A DNA stretch of 64,000 bases from Bacillota bacterium (GTDB taxonomy: Bacteria > Bacillota > Clostridia > Oscillospirales > Acutalibacteraceae). The stretch is from the NCBI GenBank assembly GCA_023412715.1, contig JAEZCC010000044.1, positions 138,024 through 202,023 of the forward strand. Reading direction: 5' to 3'. Shown piece by piece: positions 37,305 through 46,396 of this stretch. Numbering within the stretch: the first letter of the stretch is position 1; every line of letters begins with the position of its first letter. The position numbers and the translations under genes are program-made. The notes beneath the pieces were generated by a model that did no database searches, was not told where the DNA came from, and was given only the letters and a program-made list of their open reading frames with translations.

Positions 37305-38990
37305 ATGCTGCTTCAGCTTTATATTGAGAATATTGCCGTGATTGAGAAGGTCAGCGTCGATTTCCGCAAGGGATTCAATGTGCTGACCGGTGAGACCGGC
37401 GCGGGGAAATCCATGCTGATTGATTCCATCGGCGCCATTCTCGGGGAACGGACCTCGCGCGAGCTTGTGCGCACGGGCGCGAAGTCCGCAATGGTCAGCG
37501 CGGTGTTTTCCGGCCTGGGGGAGCGTGCGGAGCAGAAGCTTTCCGAGATGGGCTATGCCGACGACGAGGACGGCACGCTGATGATTCAGCGGGAAATCGG
37601 CGCCGATTCCAAATCGTCCTGCCGCATCAACGGCCGGCCGGCCACGGTTTCCGTTCTGCGGGAGATTGCCCCGCTGTTGGTGAATATCCATGGTCAGCAT
37701 GAGAGCTACGGCCTTCTCTCCCCGGAAAACCACATGTTTTACCTGGACAGCCTTGGCCTGCCGAAGGATCTTTCCGGCCGGTACCGCGCGGCTTTTACGG
37801 AAATGCGCCGCATCAGGCGGGAGCTTGATGCCTGCAATCTCGACGAAACGCAGAAGGCGAGGCAGATCGATCTGCTGACGTATCAGATTGAGGAGCTGGA
37901 AAACGCCGGCCTTCGGCCCGGTGAGCAGGAAGAGCTGAACAGGCGGAAAAGCCTTTACCGGAACAGCGAGAAAATCGCCGGCGCCGTCGGTTCCGCGCAG
38001 GAAGCGCTCGACGGGAACGACGACGCGGAGGGCGCGGTTTCCGCCGTTTCTTCGGCGGCGGGCGCGCTTGCGTCCGCCGAACGTTATCTGCCGGAACTGC
38101 ACCCCCTTGCCGAACGGCTGCAGGGGATTGCCTACGACCTTGAGGACTGCAGCGGCGAGCTTCGCGGCTATTCCGGGCGGACGGAGTACGACCCGGCGGA
38201 GTTGGATGAGATTGAAGCCAGGCTCGACACCATCTACCGCCTCGGGCTGAAATACGGCGGTTCCGTCGAAAACATGCTCAAGTACCTTGAAAAAAGTAAG
38301 GCGGAGCTGGAAAAAATCCAGCTTTCCGATCAGACCGCGGCGCGCCTGGAAACGGAATACCGGAAGGCCGGGGCGCTGGCTGAAAAGCTGGCGGAGGAGA
38401 TTTCCCGCTGGCGGTCGAAAGCGGCAAAGGGCTTTACTTCCCGGGTAATTAAGGAACTCGAATTTCTAAACATGCCGCGCGTCGTCTTCGAGGTCCGCAT
38501 GGAGCGCGGCCCTCTTACGGAAAGCGGCCGCGACCGGGTGGAATTTCTGATTTCGGCCAACGCCGGCGAACCCGCCAGACCGATTGCAAAAATCGCCTCC
38601 GGCGGCGAGCTGTCGCGCATCATGCTCGCCATCAAGACCGTCCTTGCGTCCGGCGACGACGTCGGCACCCTGATCTTCGACGAGGTGGATACGGGCGTCA
38701 GCGGGGCCACGGCGCAGAAAGTCGGCCTGAAGCTGCGGCAGGTGTCGCAGAACCGGCAGGTCATCTGCGTGACGCATCTGGCGCAGATCGCTTCGCTTGC
38801 GGACACCCAGTACCTCATCCGAAAAGAGGTCCGCGGCGGCAAGACCTACACGCAGGTCGCCGAGCTCGACGAAGAAGGCCGCCAGAAAGAGCTTGCCAGA
38901 ATCATAGGCGGTGCGCAGATTACGCCGCTGACGCTTGAAAACGCGGCCGAGATGCTGCGAATGGCCCGACAGGACCGCACAGAGCCTTGA
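37305..38990 (+). CDS. recN: DNA repair protein RecN
   Basis: 561 aa SMC-like ATPase that tethers broken ends. Walker A LTGETGAGKSMLIDSI at residue about 28, a central coiled coil (residues about 160-370), ABC signature ASGGELSRIMLAIK and Walker B LIFDEVDTGVSG. Last gene of the lgt-recN series; the stop overlaps the -35 of the tyrS promoter. Confidence 0.96.
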   Translation: MLLQLYIENIAVIEKVSVDFRKGFNVLTGETGAGKSMLIDSIGAILGERTSRELVRTGAKSAMVSAVFSGLGERAEQKLSEMGYADDEDGTLMIQREIGADSKSSCRINGRPATVSVLREIAPLLVNIHGQHESYGLLSPENHMFYLDSLGLPKDLSGRYRAAFTEMRRIRRELDACNLDETQKARQIDLLTYQIEELENAGLRPGEQEELNRRKSLYRNSEKIAGAVGSAQEALDGNDDAEGAVSAVSSAAGALASAERYLPELHPLAERLQGIAYDLEDCSGELRGYSGRTEYDPAELDEIEARLDTIYRLGLKYGGSVENMLKYLEKSKAELEKIQLSDQTAARLETEYRKAGALAEKLAEEISRWRSKAAKGFTSRVIKELEFLNMPRVVFEVRMERGPLTESGRDRVEFLISANAGEPARPIAKIASGGELSRIMLAIKTVLASGDDVGTLIFDEVDTGVSGATAQKVGLKLRQVSQNRQVICVTHLAQIASLADTQYLIRKEVRGGKTYTQVAELDEEGRQKELARIIGGAQITPLTLENAAEMLRMARQDRTEP

Positions 38991-39015
38991 CAGTTTGCCT
39001 GAAAGAGAATATATT
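38987..39015 (+). promoter_or_regulatory. Promoter of the tyrS T-box transcript
   Basis: TTGACA (38987-38992, overlapping the recN TGA), 17-base spacer, TATATT (39010-39015). Confidence 0.8.
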
Positions 39016-39021
39016 ATTATA

Positions 39022-39290
39022 CATAAATTGACGTTGACGGGAAAAAGTACGCCGGTACAGCCGTTTCAGAGAGTCCGCGTTCGGTGCGAGCGGACACGCA
39101 GGGCCGGAAGAAATACATCCCCGAGCCGCCGGGCCGAACCGTTCAGTAAGCCCGGACGCGCACGCGCGTTACAGCGTATGGGTATGGTTTACGTACCCGT
39201 GAGGCCGCTGCCGCGAGGCGGCGGTAAATTGAGGTGGTACCGCGGGATCTTCCGCCCTCTGCAAAATTTCAGGCAGGGGGCGTTTTTTTG
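39022..39290 (+). ncRNA. T-box leader (tyrosine-specific)
   Basis: Leader of about 270 bases with the T-box sequence AGGTGGTACCGCGGG (39232-39246), an AGAGAG-type stem I base (from 39069) and a candidate specifier TAC at 39114-39116 in the bulge GAAATACATC, i.e. a Tyr codon. Uncharged tRNA-Tyr should stabilise the antiterminator and allow tyrS transcription. Confidence 0.92.
39253..39289 (+). terminator. T-box leader terminator
   Basis: A 10-bp stem CGCCCTCTGC/GCAGGGGGCG (one G-T pair), 10-base loop, followed by TTTTTTTG. Competes with the antiterminator formed by the T-box sequence. Confidence 0.92.
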
Positions 39291-39318
39291 CCCCCTCCAA
39301 AAACAGGAGGAAAACAAT

Positions 39319-40557
39319 ATGGGAGTTTACGAAACACTGAAAGAACGCGGGCTGGTCGCTCAGGTTACCGACGAAGAGAGGGTACGCGACCTTCTCGACA
39401 ATCAGAAAACGGTATTTTACATCGGGTTCGATCCTACGGCGGACAGCCTGCATGTCGGCCACTTCATTCCAATTATGGTGGCAGCGCACCTGCAGCGCGC
39501 GGGGCACACGCCGATTATGCTGTTCGGCGGCGGAACCGGGATGGTCGGCGACCCGACGGGCAAGACGGACATGCGCCGCATGATGACGCAGGAAGAAATC
39601 GGCCACAATATCGAGTGTTTCCGCGGGCAGATGTCGCGCCTGATTGATTTTTCCGATGGAAAAGCCATTATGGCGAACAACGCGGACTGGCTTTCTCATT
39701 TAAATTATATTGATTTTCTGCGTGACATCGGCGTATGCTTTTCTGTAAACAGAATGCTTGCGGCGGAATGCTATAAGCAGCGCCTTGAGCGCGGCCTTTC
39801 CTTTTTCGAGATGAACTATATGGTCATGCAGAGCTATGATTTTCTCGAGCTGTTCCGGCGCTACGGATGCCGGCTGCAGCTTGGCGGCGACGACCAGTGG
39901 AGCAACATTCTCGGCGGCGTGGAGCTGATCCGCCGGAAAGAGAACGCGGAGGCGTTCGGCCTGACGGTCTCCCTTCTGACCAACAGCGAGGGGAAAAAGA
40001 TGGGCAAGACGGAAAAGGGCGCCGTGTGGCTCGACCCGAAAAAGACCTCGCCGTTCGATTTCTACCAGTACTGGCGCAACGTGGACGATGCGGACGTCGT
40101 GAAATGCCTGAAAATCCTTACTTTTGTGCCGATGGATCAAATCCGTGAAATTTCGTCGCTGGAAGGGAAGCAGCTCAACGACGCCAAAGAGCTGCTCGCG
40201 TATGAGGTCACAAGGCAGATTCACGGCGAAGAGGAAGCCGGAAAGGCCCGCGACGCCGCGCGCGCGATTTTCGGGCAGGGCGCCGGCACGGCCGACATGC
40301 CGTCGACGGAGCTTTCGGCGGCGGAGGTCGGCGCCGGCGGCATGGGGATCCTGGACCTGCTTGTAAAAACGGGGCTTGCGCCTTCTAAGGCGGAAGCGCG
40401 CCGCCTTGTCGCGCAGGGCGGGATCGCCGTGGACGGACGCAAGGTTCTTCAGCCCTCCGAAACAGTAGGGCTGAAAGATTTCAAAAAGGAAGACGGAGCG
40501 TACCTGGTCGTCAGGAAAGGCAAAAAAATCTACCATAAGGCCATCCTTCGAGGCTGA
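39319..40557 (+). CDS. tyrS: Tyrosyl-tRNA synthetase
   Basis: 412 aa class I synthetase. HIGH-like HVGH at residue about 44 (ADSLHVGHFIP), tyrosine-site QSYDFLELFRRYGCRLQLGGDDQW, KMSKS-like KKMGKT near residue 227 and a C-terminal S4 domain (TGLAPSKAEARRLVAQGGIA). ACAGGAGGAA lies upstream. The T-box specifier TAC agrees with this identity. Confidence 0.97.
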   Translation: MGVYETLKERGLVAQVTDEERVRDLLDNQKTVFYIGFDPTADSLHVGHFIPIMVAAHLQRAGHTPIMLFGGGTGMVGDPTGKTDMRRMMTQEEIGHNIECFRGQMSRLIDFSDGKAIMANNADWLSHLNYIDFLRDIGVCFSVNRMLAAECYKQRLERGLSFFEMNYMVMQSYDFLELFRRYGCRLQLGGDDQWSNILGGVELIRRKENAEAFGLTVSLLTNSEGKKMGKTEKGAVWLDPKKTSPFDFYQYWRNVDDADVVKCLKILTFVPMDQIREISSLEGKQLNDAKELLAYEVTRQIHGEEEAGKARDAARAIFGQGAGTADMPSTELSAAEVGAGGMGILDLLVKTGLAPSKAEARRLVAQGGIAVDGRKVLQPSETVGLKDFKKEDGAYLVVRKGKKIYHKAILRG

Positions 40558-40615
40558 CCGGGGTCCGCAGTAATAAAATCGGCGCGCAGGCCGCAGAAAG
40601 GGGAGAAGGCAGCCC

Positions 40616-43279
40616 ATGTCAAAAAAGCACGTCTACTGGATGTCGCCTTGTTTTGTCGCGGGAATTCTTCTCTCTGTGTATGCGGCCTACGGCCTTTTTC
40701 CATTTGGAACGGGGACCATCTCTTGGTGCGATATGAACCAGCAGGTGATCCCGATTCTGATGGACTTCAAGGATATCCTTTCCGGAAAGTCCGACCTGTT
40801 TCTGAACCTTCAGAATGCGGGCGGGATGAGCTTTATCGGCGTTTTTCTCTTTTTCATCTCCAGCCCGTTCTCCTTTCTGGCCGCTTTTGTGCCGAAAGCA
40901 GATTTTTATTACTTTGTCAACCTTCTTCTCCTGCTGAAGCTGATGGCCTGTTCCGCCGCTGCGGACTCCTTTTTTCTGCGGAAATTCCCCCGGCTCGACA
41001 TTCTGCAGACGGTTTCGCTCTCGGTCATGTACGCGTTCTGCGGTTACGCGATGTTCTATTTTCAGAATATCGTCTGGCTGGATGTCATGTGCCTGTTCCC
41101 GCTGCTGCTTCTCAGCCTGGACCGGCTGCTGAGCAAAAGGAAGGCCGCGGCCTTCATCCTGACGCTCGCCGCAGTCCTCGCGGTCAATTTTTATCTCAGC
41201 TATATGGTCGTCGTTTTTCTGGTCCTCGGCCTCGGACTTTATCTTCTGCTGTGCGTTCCGGCGGAAGAGCGTGCCGACAGGACCTTTTTGTTCTGCCTTT
41301 CCTGCATCGCGGCGTTTCTGCTTACGTCCGCCGCGTGGCTGCCCCTTTTTCTTCAATACCTCTCTTCGGCCAGAACAGGCAGCGTGATCGACAGCCTGCG
41401 GACCGGCGGGCTGTTCGCAAAGGTGGCGACCACCCTGCCGGTCGTCCTCTGCACCGGCGGCATCCTCGCGGCCGTTGTCATGACGTTCGGCCTTGGAAAC
41501 CGGAGAAAAGCCGAAAACCGCTGGGCGCTGTGGATGCTGCTGGCCATGATGGTACCCGTTTTTCTGGAGCCCGTCAACAAAATGTGGCACACGGGCAGCT
41601 ACCAGTCTTTTCCGACAAGATACGGGTATATTCCGGTCTTTCTGGGGCTGATCCTGTTCGCCGCAGTCCTCTCCGCCCTGAACGGCGAAGAAAGCCGGGC
41701 TACGATGGGGGCGCTGTCCGCGTCCTGCTGCGTGGCGGCGGTGGCGGCCGTACTTTTCTGCGCGGCCGCGCTGCTGAAAAACAATTTTGAAGAGATCACC
41801 GTCTACACCCGCACGCTCTGGGGCGATTCGGCCAGCCTGCACCGCCTGCTTCTGTTCTCCCTCGCGGCGGCGCTCACCTATGCGATCCTGATGCTGCAGT
41901 ATCACTACCGGCAGATTGCCCGCATCTTTTTCTCCGCACTGCTGTGTATGATGGCCGTCATCGAATCCGCGTTCTACACAAACGTCTACATCGCCTCTGC
42001 GAAAAACAATGCGCAGTATTACGTGCCGATCATGGATCTGAGCGAAAAAATCCGCGACACTTCTCTGTACCGGGTCAAAATGAATCAGAAGTACTTCGAC
42101 GTCAATCTGGTAGGGGGAATGGGCTACGGATCCCTTTCCCATTACACGTCCCTCACTTCAAAGGACTACATGTACGGCATGAAAAAGCTGGGTTATTCGT
42201 CTTACTGGATGGAGGTCAACTCGAACGGGGGCACGAAGCTTACCGACGCGCTGCTGGGCAACGAATATACCATTCTCCGGACCGACAGCCTGGGGACGGA
42301 AAAGGCCGTCTACGGCAACGGGCTGTACTCCATTGTAAAAAACAAATACACCCTTCCCGTCGGGGTTCTCTTCAGCCCGCAGAATATCCAATCCCTTGCG
42401 TATCTGCCGGATCTGCCCCGGCTTCAGCTTCAGCAATATCTGTTCCAGTCCGTCTTTCATACGGGGAAAAGCCTGTTCGTCCTTTACGAACCGTCTTCGA
42501 CGGACAACGTCACAATCTCACGTTCCGGCGGTTATTCCATTTCTCTAAAGGATCCCACGGCAGAGGGGACCGTCACATATCAGATTCCCGTGACGGGCAC
42601 GCGGACGCTGTATTTCGACTGCTTCGACCAGCTCTCCAACAAGCTGTATGAGCATATTGACTCCAGCTTTTCCGTCACGGTCGACGGCACGATGCTGGAA
42701 CTGCAGTACCCCACCCAGCCGGACAACGGTCTTGTGAACCTGGGAACCTTTACAGACAGGACCGTCACGGTCGAAATCGGCGTCTTCCGTGATGTTACGG
42801 CAAAATCCTTCGGAATTTCAGGCATGGACGACCAGACGCTCGGCGAGGCCGTCGGCGGCGCCGAGAAAGCCTCGCTCACGCAGTCCGGCAATTCCATTGT
42901 CGGCACGGCCAACGCGGACAAGGAAGGGGAGTACCTCTTCCTGCCGGTCAGCTATGCAAATGGTTTTTCCGCCACCGTGAATGGAAAGACCGCCAAGGTT
43001 GCACGCGTATTCGACACCTTTATGGCTGTAAAGATGGAAAAGGGGCTGAACCGGATCCGCGTGACCTACGTCCCGGACGGTCTGCTGCCGGGCCTGGCGC
43101 TTTCCGCGGCAGGGCTGGCCCTCTTCCTTCTGATTCTTTTTCTCGGGAAGCGCAAGAGCCCCGGTTCGATGCGGGGCCTGAAAAAATTCTGCGCCGCCGC
43201 TTTTGCGGCTCTGTGCCTTCTCGTTTTCTTCGCCGTCTATGTTTTTCCGTTCATCGTCCTTTTTGCGCTGAACCGGTGA
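40616..43279 (+). CDS. YfhO family polytopic membrane protein
   Basis: 887 aa. About 11 to 13 N-terminal membrane helices, beginning with GTISWCDMNQQVIPILMDFK between helices 1 and 2 (a GT-C-type acidic loop), then a large extracellular region of about 370 residues (from about residue 470) with YGSLSHYTSLTSKDYM, and a last pair of helices. B. subtilis YfhO is needed for glycosylation of lipoteichoic acid as a lipid-sugar-dependent GT-C enzyme. Partner genes (csbB, gtcA types) are not adjacent, so the role is inferred. Confidence 0.85.
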   Translation: MSKKHVYWMSPCFVAGILLSVYAAYGLFPFGTGTISWCDMNQQVIPILMDFKDILSGKSDLFLNLQNAGGMSFIGVFLFFISSPFSFLAAFVPKADFYYFVNLLLLLKLMACSAAADSFFLRKFPRLDILQTVSLSVMYAFCGYAMFYFQNIVWLDVMCLFPLLLLSLDRLLSKRKAAAFILTLAAVLAVNFYLSYMVVVFLVLGLGLYLLLCVPAEERADRTFLFCLSCIAAFLLTSAAWLPLFLQYLSSARTGSVIDSLRTGGLFAKVATTLPVVLCTGGILAAVVMTFGLGNRRKAENRWALWMLLAMMVPVFLEPVNKMWHTGSYQSFPTRYGYIPVFLGLILFAAVLSALNGEESRATMGALSASCCVAAVAAVLFCAAALLKNNFEEITVYTRTLWGDSASLHRLLLFSLAAALTYAILMLQYHYRQIARIFFSALLCMMAVIESAFYTNVYIASAKNNAQYYVPIMDLSEKIRDTSLYRVKMNQKYFDVNLVGGMGYGSLSHYTSLTSKDYMYGMKKLGYSSYWMEVNSNGGTKLTDALLGNEYTILRTDSLGTEKAVYGNGLYSIVKNKYTLPVGVLFSPQNIQSLAYLPDLPRLQLQQYLFQSVFHTGKSLFVLYEPSSTDNVTISRSGGYSISLKDPTAEGTVTYQIPVTGTRTLYFDCFDQLSNKLYEHIDSSFSVTVDGTMLELQYPTQPDNGLVNLGTFTDRTVTVEIGVFRDVTAKSFGISGMDDQTLGEAVGGAEKASLTQSGNSIVGTANADKEGEYLFLPVSYANGFSATVNGKTAKVARVFDTFMAVKMEKGLNRIRVTYVPDGLLPGLALSAAGLALFLLILFLGKRKSPGSMRGLKKFCAAAFAALCLLVFFAVYVFPFIVLFALNR

Positions 43280-43470
43280 ATAGGGCTTTCCGGCGGGACT
43301 GCCGGCCACTGGAAAAAGAATTTTTCAGAAGCTGAAAATGCAAAAATCGCTCCCGGCCTTTCGCAGCCGGCCTCTGCGCTTTCTGCGAAATCGTTCGATT
43401 TTCCCGGAAAAAGCGCGGAGTTTTCCGAGTTTTCCGAACTTCGCGTCCGACGACGGAAGATGAAAAATCA

Positions 43471-43499
43471 TTGACAGGGCTTTCAAAAAGTCATAGAAT
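43471..43499 (+). promoter_or_regulatory. Promoter of glnA
   Basis: TTGACA (43471-43476), 17-base spacer, TAGAAT (43494-43499). The 190 bases upstream (43280-43470) hold small hairpins but no open frame of note. Confidence 0.8.
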
Positions 43500-43511
43500 A
43501 AGACAAACGGC

Positions 43512-43558
43512 AATAACAGGGAGGCTTTTTAAGAGAGGGTCCTTGTTATTATTTTTTT
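43512..43558 (+). terminator. Intrinsic terminator inside the glnA leader
   Basis: An 11-bp stem AATAACAGGGA/TCCTTGTTATT (43512-43522 with 43540-43550; one G-T pair), 17-base loop, followed by ATTTTTTTG. It lies between the promoter and the glnA ribosome site, so glnA must be expressed by antitermination or read-through. An ANTAR protein gene lies just downstream of glnA. Confidence 0.85.
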
Positions 43559-43572
43559 GAGGAGGTATCGGG

Positions 43573-44904
43573 TTGAGCAAATATACGCAGAAAGATATTA
43601 TCCGCATGGTGGAAGAAGCGGATGTGCGCTTTATCCGGCTTCAGTTTACGGATATTCTCGGCGAGCTGAAAAACATTACCATCACCCCGTCGGAGCTGGG
43701 CCATGCGCTTGACGATCAATGTATGTTCGACGGATCGTCGATTGAAGGATTCGTCCGCATCGAAGAATCGGATATGTTCCTGCGCCCGGATCTCGATACA
43801 TTCCTCATTTTTCCATGGAATACGCAGAACGGGCGGGTCGCAAGGCTGATCTGCGACATTTACCTGCCGGACGGAACCCCGTTTGAGGGCGACCCGCGGC
43901 GGGTGCTGCACAGGGCGGTGTCGCGCGCGGAAAAGATGGGGTACACCTTCAACGTCGGGCCGGAATGTGAGTTCTTTCTGTTCAACACCGACGAATTCGG
44001 GCACCCGACCACCATTACCTACGACACGGCCGGCTATTTCGACCTCGGTCCTTCCGACCTCGGGGAAAGCTGCCGCAGGGACATCTGCCTGAACCTGGAA
44101 GAGCTCGGCTTTGAAATCGAGGCGTCCCACCATGAGGTGGCGTTCGCCCAGCATGAAATCGACTTTAAATACGACGCTGCCCTTTCCGCCGCGGACCGCC
44201 TGATGACCTTCAAGCTGGTCGTGAAGACCTGCGCCGCCGCGAACGGGCTCTGCGCCACCTTTATGCCGAAGCCCGTCGAAAACCGGGCCGGATCAGGGCT
44301 GCACATCAACATGTCGCTGAGGAAGGACGGGAAAAACATTTTCTGCGATTCGCAGAGTGAAACGGGGTTCAGCCGCATCGGCCTGAATTTTGTAGCCGGC
44401 ATCATGAAGCATGCAAAGGGAATCTGCGCGGTCACCAACCCGCTTGTCAATTCCTATAAGCGCCTGGTCCCGGGGTTCGAAGCCCCCTGCCGCATTGCGT
44501 GGACGCTGAGCAACCGAAGCGCGCTGGTCCGCATTCCTGCCTCCCGCGGGGAAAGCACGCGCGCCGAGCTGCGCAGCCCGGACCCCGCCTGCAACCCGTA
44601 CCTTGCGTTCGCGCTGCTTCTGGCCGCGGGCCTCGACGGCGTGGAGAACGACATGACGCCGCCTCCCGCCGTCACCTCCAACATCTATGGGATCGCGGAG
44701 GAAGACCTCCGACAGCAGCAGGTGGAGGCGCTTCCGCGCAGTCTTGAGGAAGCGGTCAAAGAGATGAAAGCGGACCCTCTGGTGCGCGAGACGCTTGGCG
44801 ACCACGTGTTTTCAAAGTACATTGAAACAAAAGAGAAGGAATGGCGGTCTTTTTCTTCGACGGTAAGCCAGTGGGAGCTGGACCGGTACCTCAGCAAATA
44901 TTGA
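43573..44904 (+). CDS. glnA: Glutamine synthetase type I
   Basis: 443 aa, TTG start with GAGGAGGT upstream. Catalytic-domain motifs: FDGSSIEGFVRIEESDM, NVGPECEFFLF (metal glutamates), AGSGLHINMSL and NRSALVRIPASRGESTRAEL. The length fits the GSI-alpha type of Firmicutes, which lacks the adenylylation loop and is feedback inhibited by glutamine. The leader terminator and the downstream ANTAR gene suggest nitrogen control through RNA. Confidence 0.96.
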   Translation: MSKYTQKDIIRMVEEADVRFIRLQFTDILGELKNITITPSELGHALDDQCMFDGSSIEGFVRIEESDMFLRPDLDTFLIFPWNTQNGRVARLICDIYLPDGTPFEGDPRRVLHRAVSRAEKMGYTFNVGPECEFFLFNTDEFGHPTTITYDTAGYFDLGPSDLGESCRRDICLNLEELGFEIEASHHEVAFAQHEIDFKYDAALSAADRLMTFKLVVKTCAAANGLCATFMPKPVENRAGSGLHINMSLRKDGKNIFCDSQSETGFSRIGLNFVAGIMKHAKGICAVTNPLVNSYKRLVPGFEAPCRIAWTLSNRSALVRIPASRGESTRAELRSPDPACNPYLAFALLLAAGLDGVENDMTPPPAVTSNIYGIAEEDLRQQQVEALPRSLEEAVKEMKADPLVRETLGDHVFSKYIETKEKEWRSFSSTVSQWELDRYLSKY

Positions 44905-44949
44905 TTTCAGGTATTGTCGGGCAATATTCCTTATCACGGAGTTGTCGGT

Positions 44950-45492
44950 ATGAGCAGCATTGTCGTGGCGAATTCCAACCCGGATTACGCGAAGAAAATT
45001 GCATCGGTCCTTCACTCCAGCGGCCTGTACGTAGGCGGCATTTACACGAGCGGCGCCCAGATTATCGACTTTGCAAGCAAGCATTACCACGGCGGCGTGA
45101 TCGTGTGCAGTGTAAAGCTTCGCGACATGCCGGCCGTCAGCCTGCCGAGGGCCGTGGGGCCCGGCTATGATTTTCTGTTCCTGGTCAGTCCGCAGCTGGC
45201 GAGCATGGCGGATTCCCTGGACCACGCCTGCCTGACGATGCCGATCAACCGGATGAACCTGATCTCTTCCGTCAACATGTTTCTGAACCTCTCCGAATAT
45301 ACTCCGCTTGCCATCAAAAAGAAGGTCGGCAGCGGCAATTTCGACGAGAAGCAGGTGATTCTGCAGGCGAAGAACCTGCTGATGGGCAGAAACAGCCTGA
45401 CAGAAGCGCAGGCGCATCGGTTCCTACAGAAAAAAAGCATGGACACGGGCCGCAAAATGGTAGAAACCGCCATGATTGTTCTGAATTCGTAA
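44950..45492 (+). CDS. ANTAR-domain antiterminator (NitR-like)
   Basis: 180 aa. A receiver-like N-terminal domain (SSIVVANSNPDYAKKIASVL) lacking the usual acidic phosphorylation cluster, then a C-terminal ANTAR domain (residues about 128-178: EKQVILQAKNLLMGRNSLTE, then AHRFLQKKSMDTGRKMVETA). ANTAR proteins bind RNA hairpins and prevent termination. The gene lies 45 bases after glnA, the same arrangement as nitR of solventogenic clostridia. ATG 44950 has CGGAG upstream; an upstream in-frame TTG at 44914 lacks one. Confidence 0.88.
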   Translation: MSSIVVANSNPDYAKKIASVLHSSGLYVGGIYTSGAQIIDFASKHYHGGVIVCSVKLRDMPAVSLPRAVGPGYDFLFLVSPQLASMADSLDHACLTMPINRMNLISSVNMFLNLSEYTPLAIKKKVGSGNFDEKQVILQAKNLLMGRNSLTEAQAHRFLQKKSMDTGRKMVETAMIVLNS

Positions 45493-45505
45493 GGAGGTCT
45501 GCTTC

Positions 45506-46339
45506 ATGAAGTTCACAAAGATGCAGGGGACGGGAAACGATTATATTTACGTGAATTGCTTTGAAGAAAAAGTCACGGATCCGCCGGCCCTCGCCGTCCG
45601 GCTCAGCGACCGGCATTTCGGCATCGGCTCCGACGGCCTGATCCTGATCTGCCCGTCGGAAAAGGCCGACTGCCGCATGGACATGTACAACGCCGATGGG
45701 TCGCGCGGCATGATGTGCGGCAACGGCATCCGCTGCATTGGAAAATATATGTATGAGCGCGGCCTTGCCATAAAAGATACCTTGACGGTCGAGACGCTCA
45801 GCGGAATCAAAACGCTGCGGCTCGATGCGGACGGCGGCAAAGTGCGCTCCGTGGAAGTCAACATGGGAAGCCCTATTCTGGAGCCTTCCCGCATTCCTGC
45901 AAAATTTTCCAAGTCGCCCGTTATAAACGAGCCGCTCACGGTGAACGGCGCTGTTTACCACGTCACGTGCGTTTCCATGGGGAACCCCCACTGCGTCGTC
46001 TTCACAGAGAATACGGACCGCCTCGACCTGAAAGCGAAAGGCCCGCAGTTCGAGTCGCATCCAAGCTTTCCGCAGAGGGTCAATACGGAATTTATCCAGG
46101 TCGTCAGCCGAGGCGAAATCAAAATGCGCGTCTGGGAACGCGGCTCGGGGGAGACTCTGGCCTGCGGCACCGGGGCGTGCGCGTCGGTCGTCGCCTGCTG
46201 CCTAAACGGAAAGACCGACCGCAAGGTCCTGGTCCACCTGAAGGGCGGGGACCTTTCCGTGCGCTGGGACGAAGCCTCGGACGACGTTTTTCTGAGCGGC
46301 CCTGCTGAATTTACCTTTGACGGCACCGTCACAATCTGA
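45506..46339 (+). CDS. dapF: Diaminopimelate epimerase
   Basis: 277 aa. Converts LL- to meso-diaminopimelate. Both catalytic cysteines are visible: MMCGNGIRCIGKY (residue about 72) and LACGTGACASVVACC (residue about 220). AAGGAGGT lies upstream of ATG 45506. With dapL it completes the last steps to lysine and cell-wall DAP. Confidence 0.97.
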   Translation: MKFTKMQGTGNDYIYVNCFEEKVTDPPALAVRLSDRHFGIGSDGLILICPSEKADCRMDMYNADGSRGMMCGNGIRCIGKYMYERGLAIKDTLTVETLSGIKTLRLDADGGKVRSVEVNMGSPILEPSRIPAKFSKSPVINEPLTVNGAVYHVTCVSMGNPHCVVFTENTDRLDLKAKGPQFESHPSFPQRVNTEFIQVVSRGEIKMRVWERGSGETLACGTGACASVVACCLNGKTDRKVLVHLKGGDLSVRWDEASDDVFLSGPAEFTFDGTVTI

Positions 46340-46345
46340 TATAAT
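46317..46345 (+). promoter_or_regulatory. Promoter of dapL inside the end of dapF
   Basis: TTGACG (46317-46322), 17-base spacer, TATAAT (46340-46345). The -35 lies in dapF codons and the -10 begins just after its stop. Confidence 0.7.
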
Positions 46346-46396
46346 AATCTTCTGGAAGTCCGGTTTTTGAATTATCGAGGAAGGGAATGTGCAAAT

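Noticed and set aside
38935..39318. N-terminal extension of tyrS through recN end and the T-box
   Set aside because: The extension crosses the recN 3' end, the promoter, T-box and terminator; ATG 39319 has a strong SD and matches the family start.
43321..43470. ANTAR target hairpins upstream of the glnA promoter
   Set aside because: Several small hairpins exist (for example CCGGC/GCCGG), but none has the six-base loop with A at position 1 and G at position 4, and they lie upstream of the best promoter.
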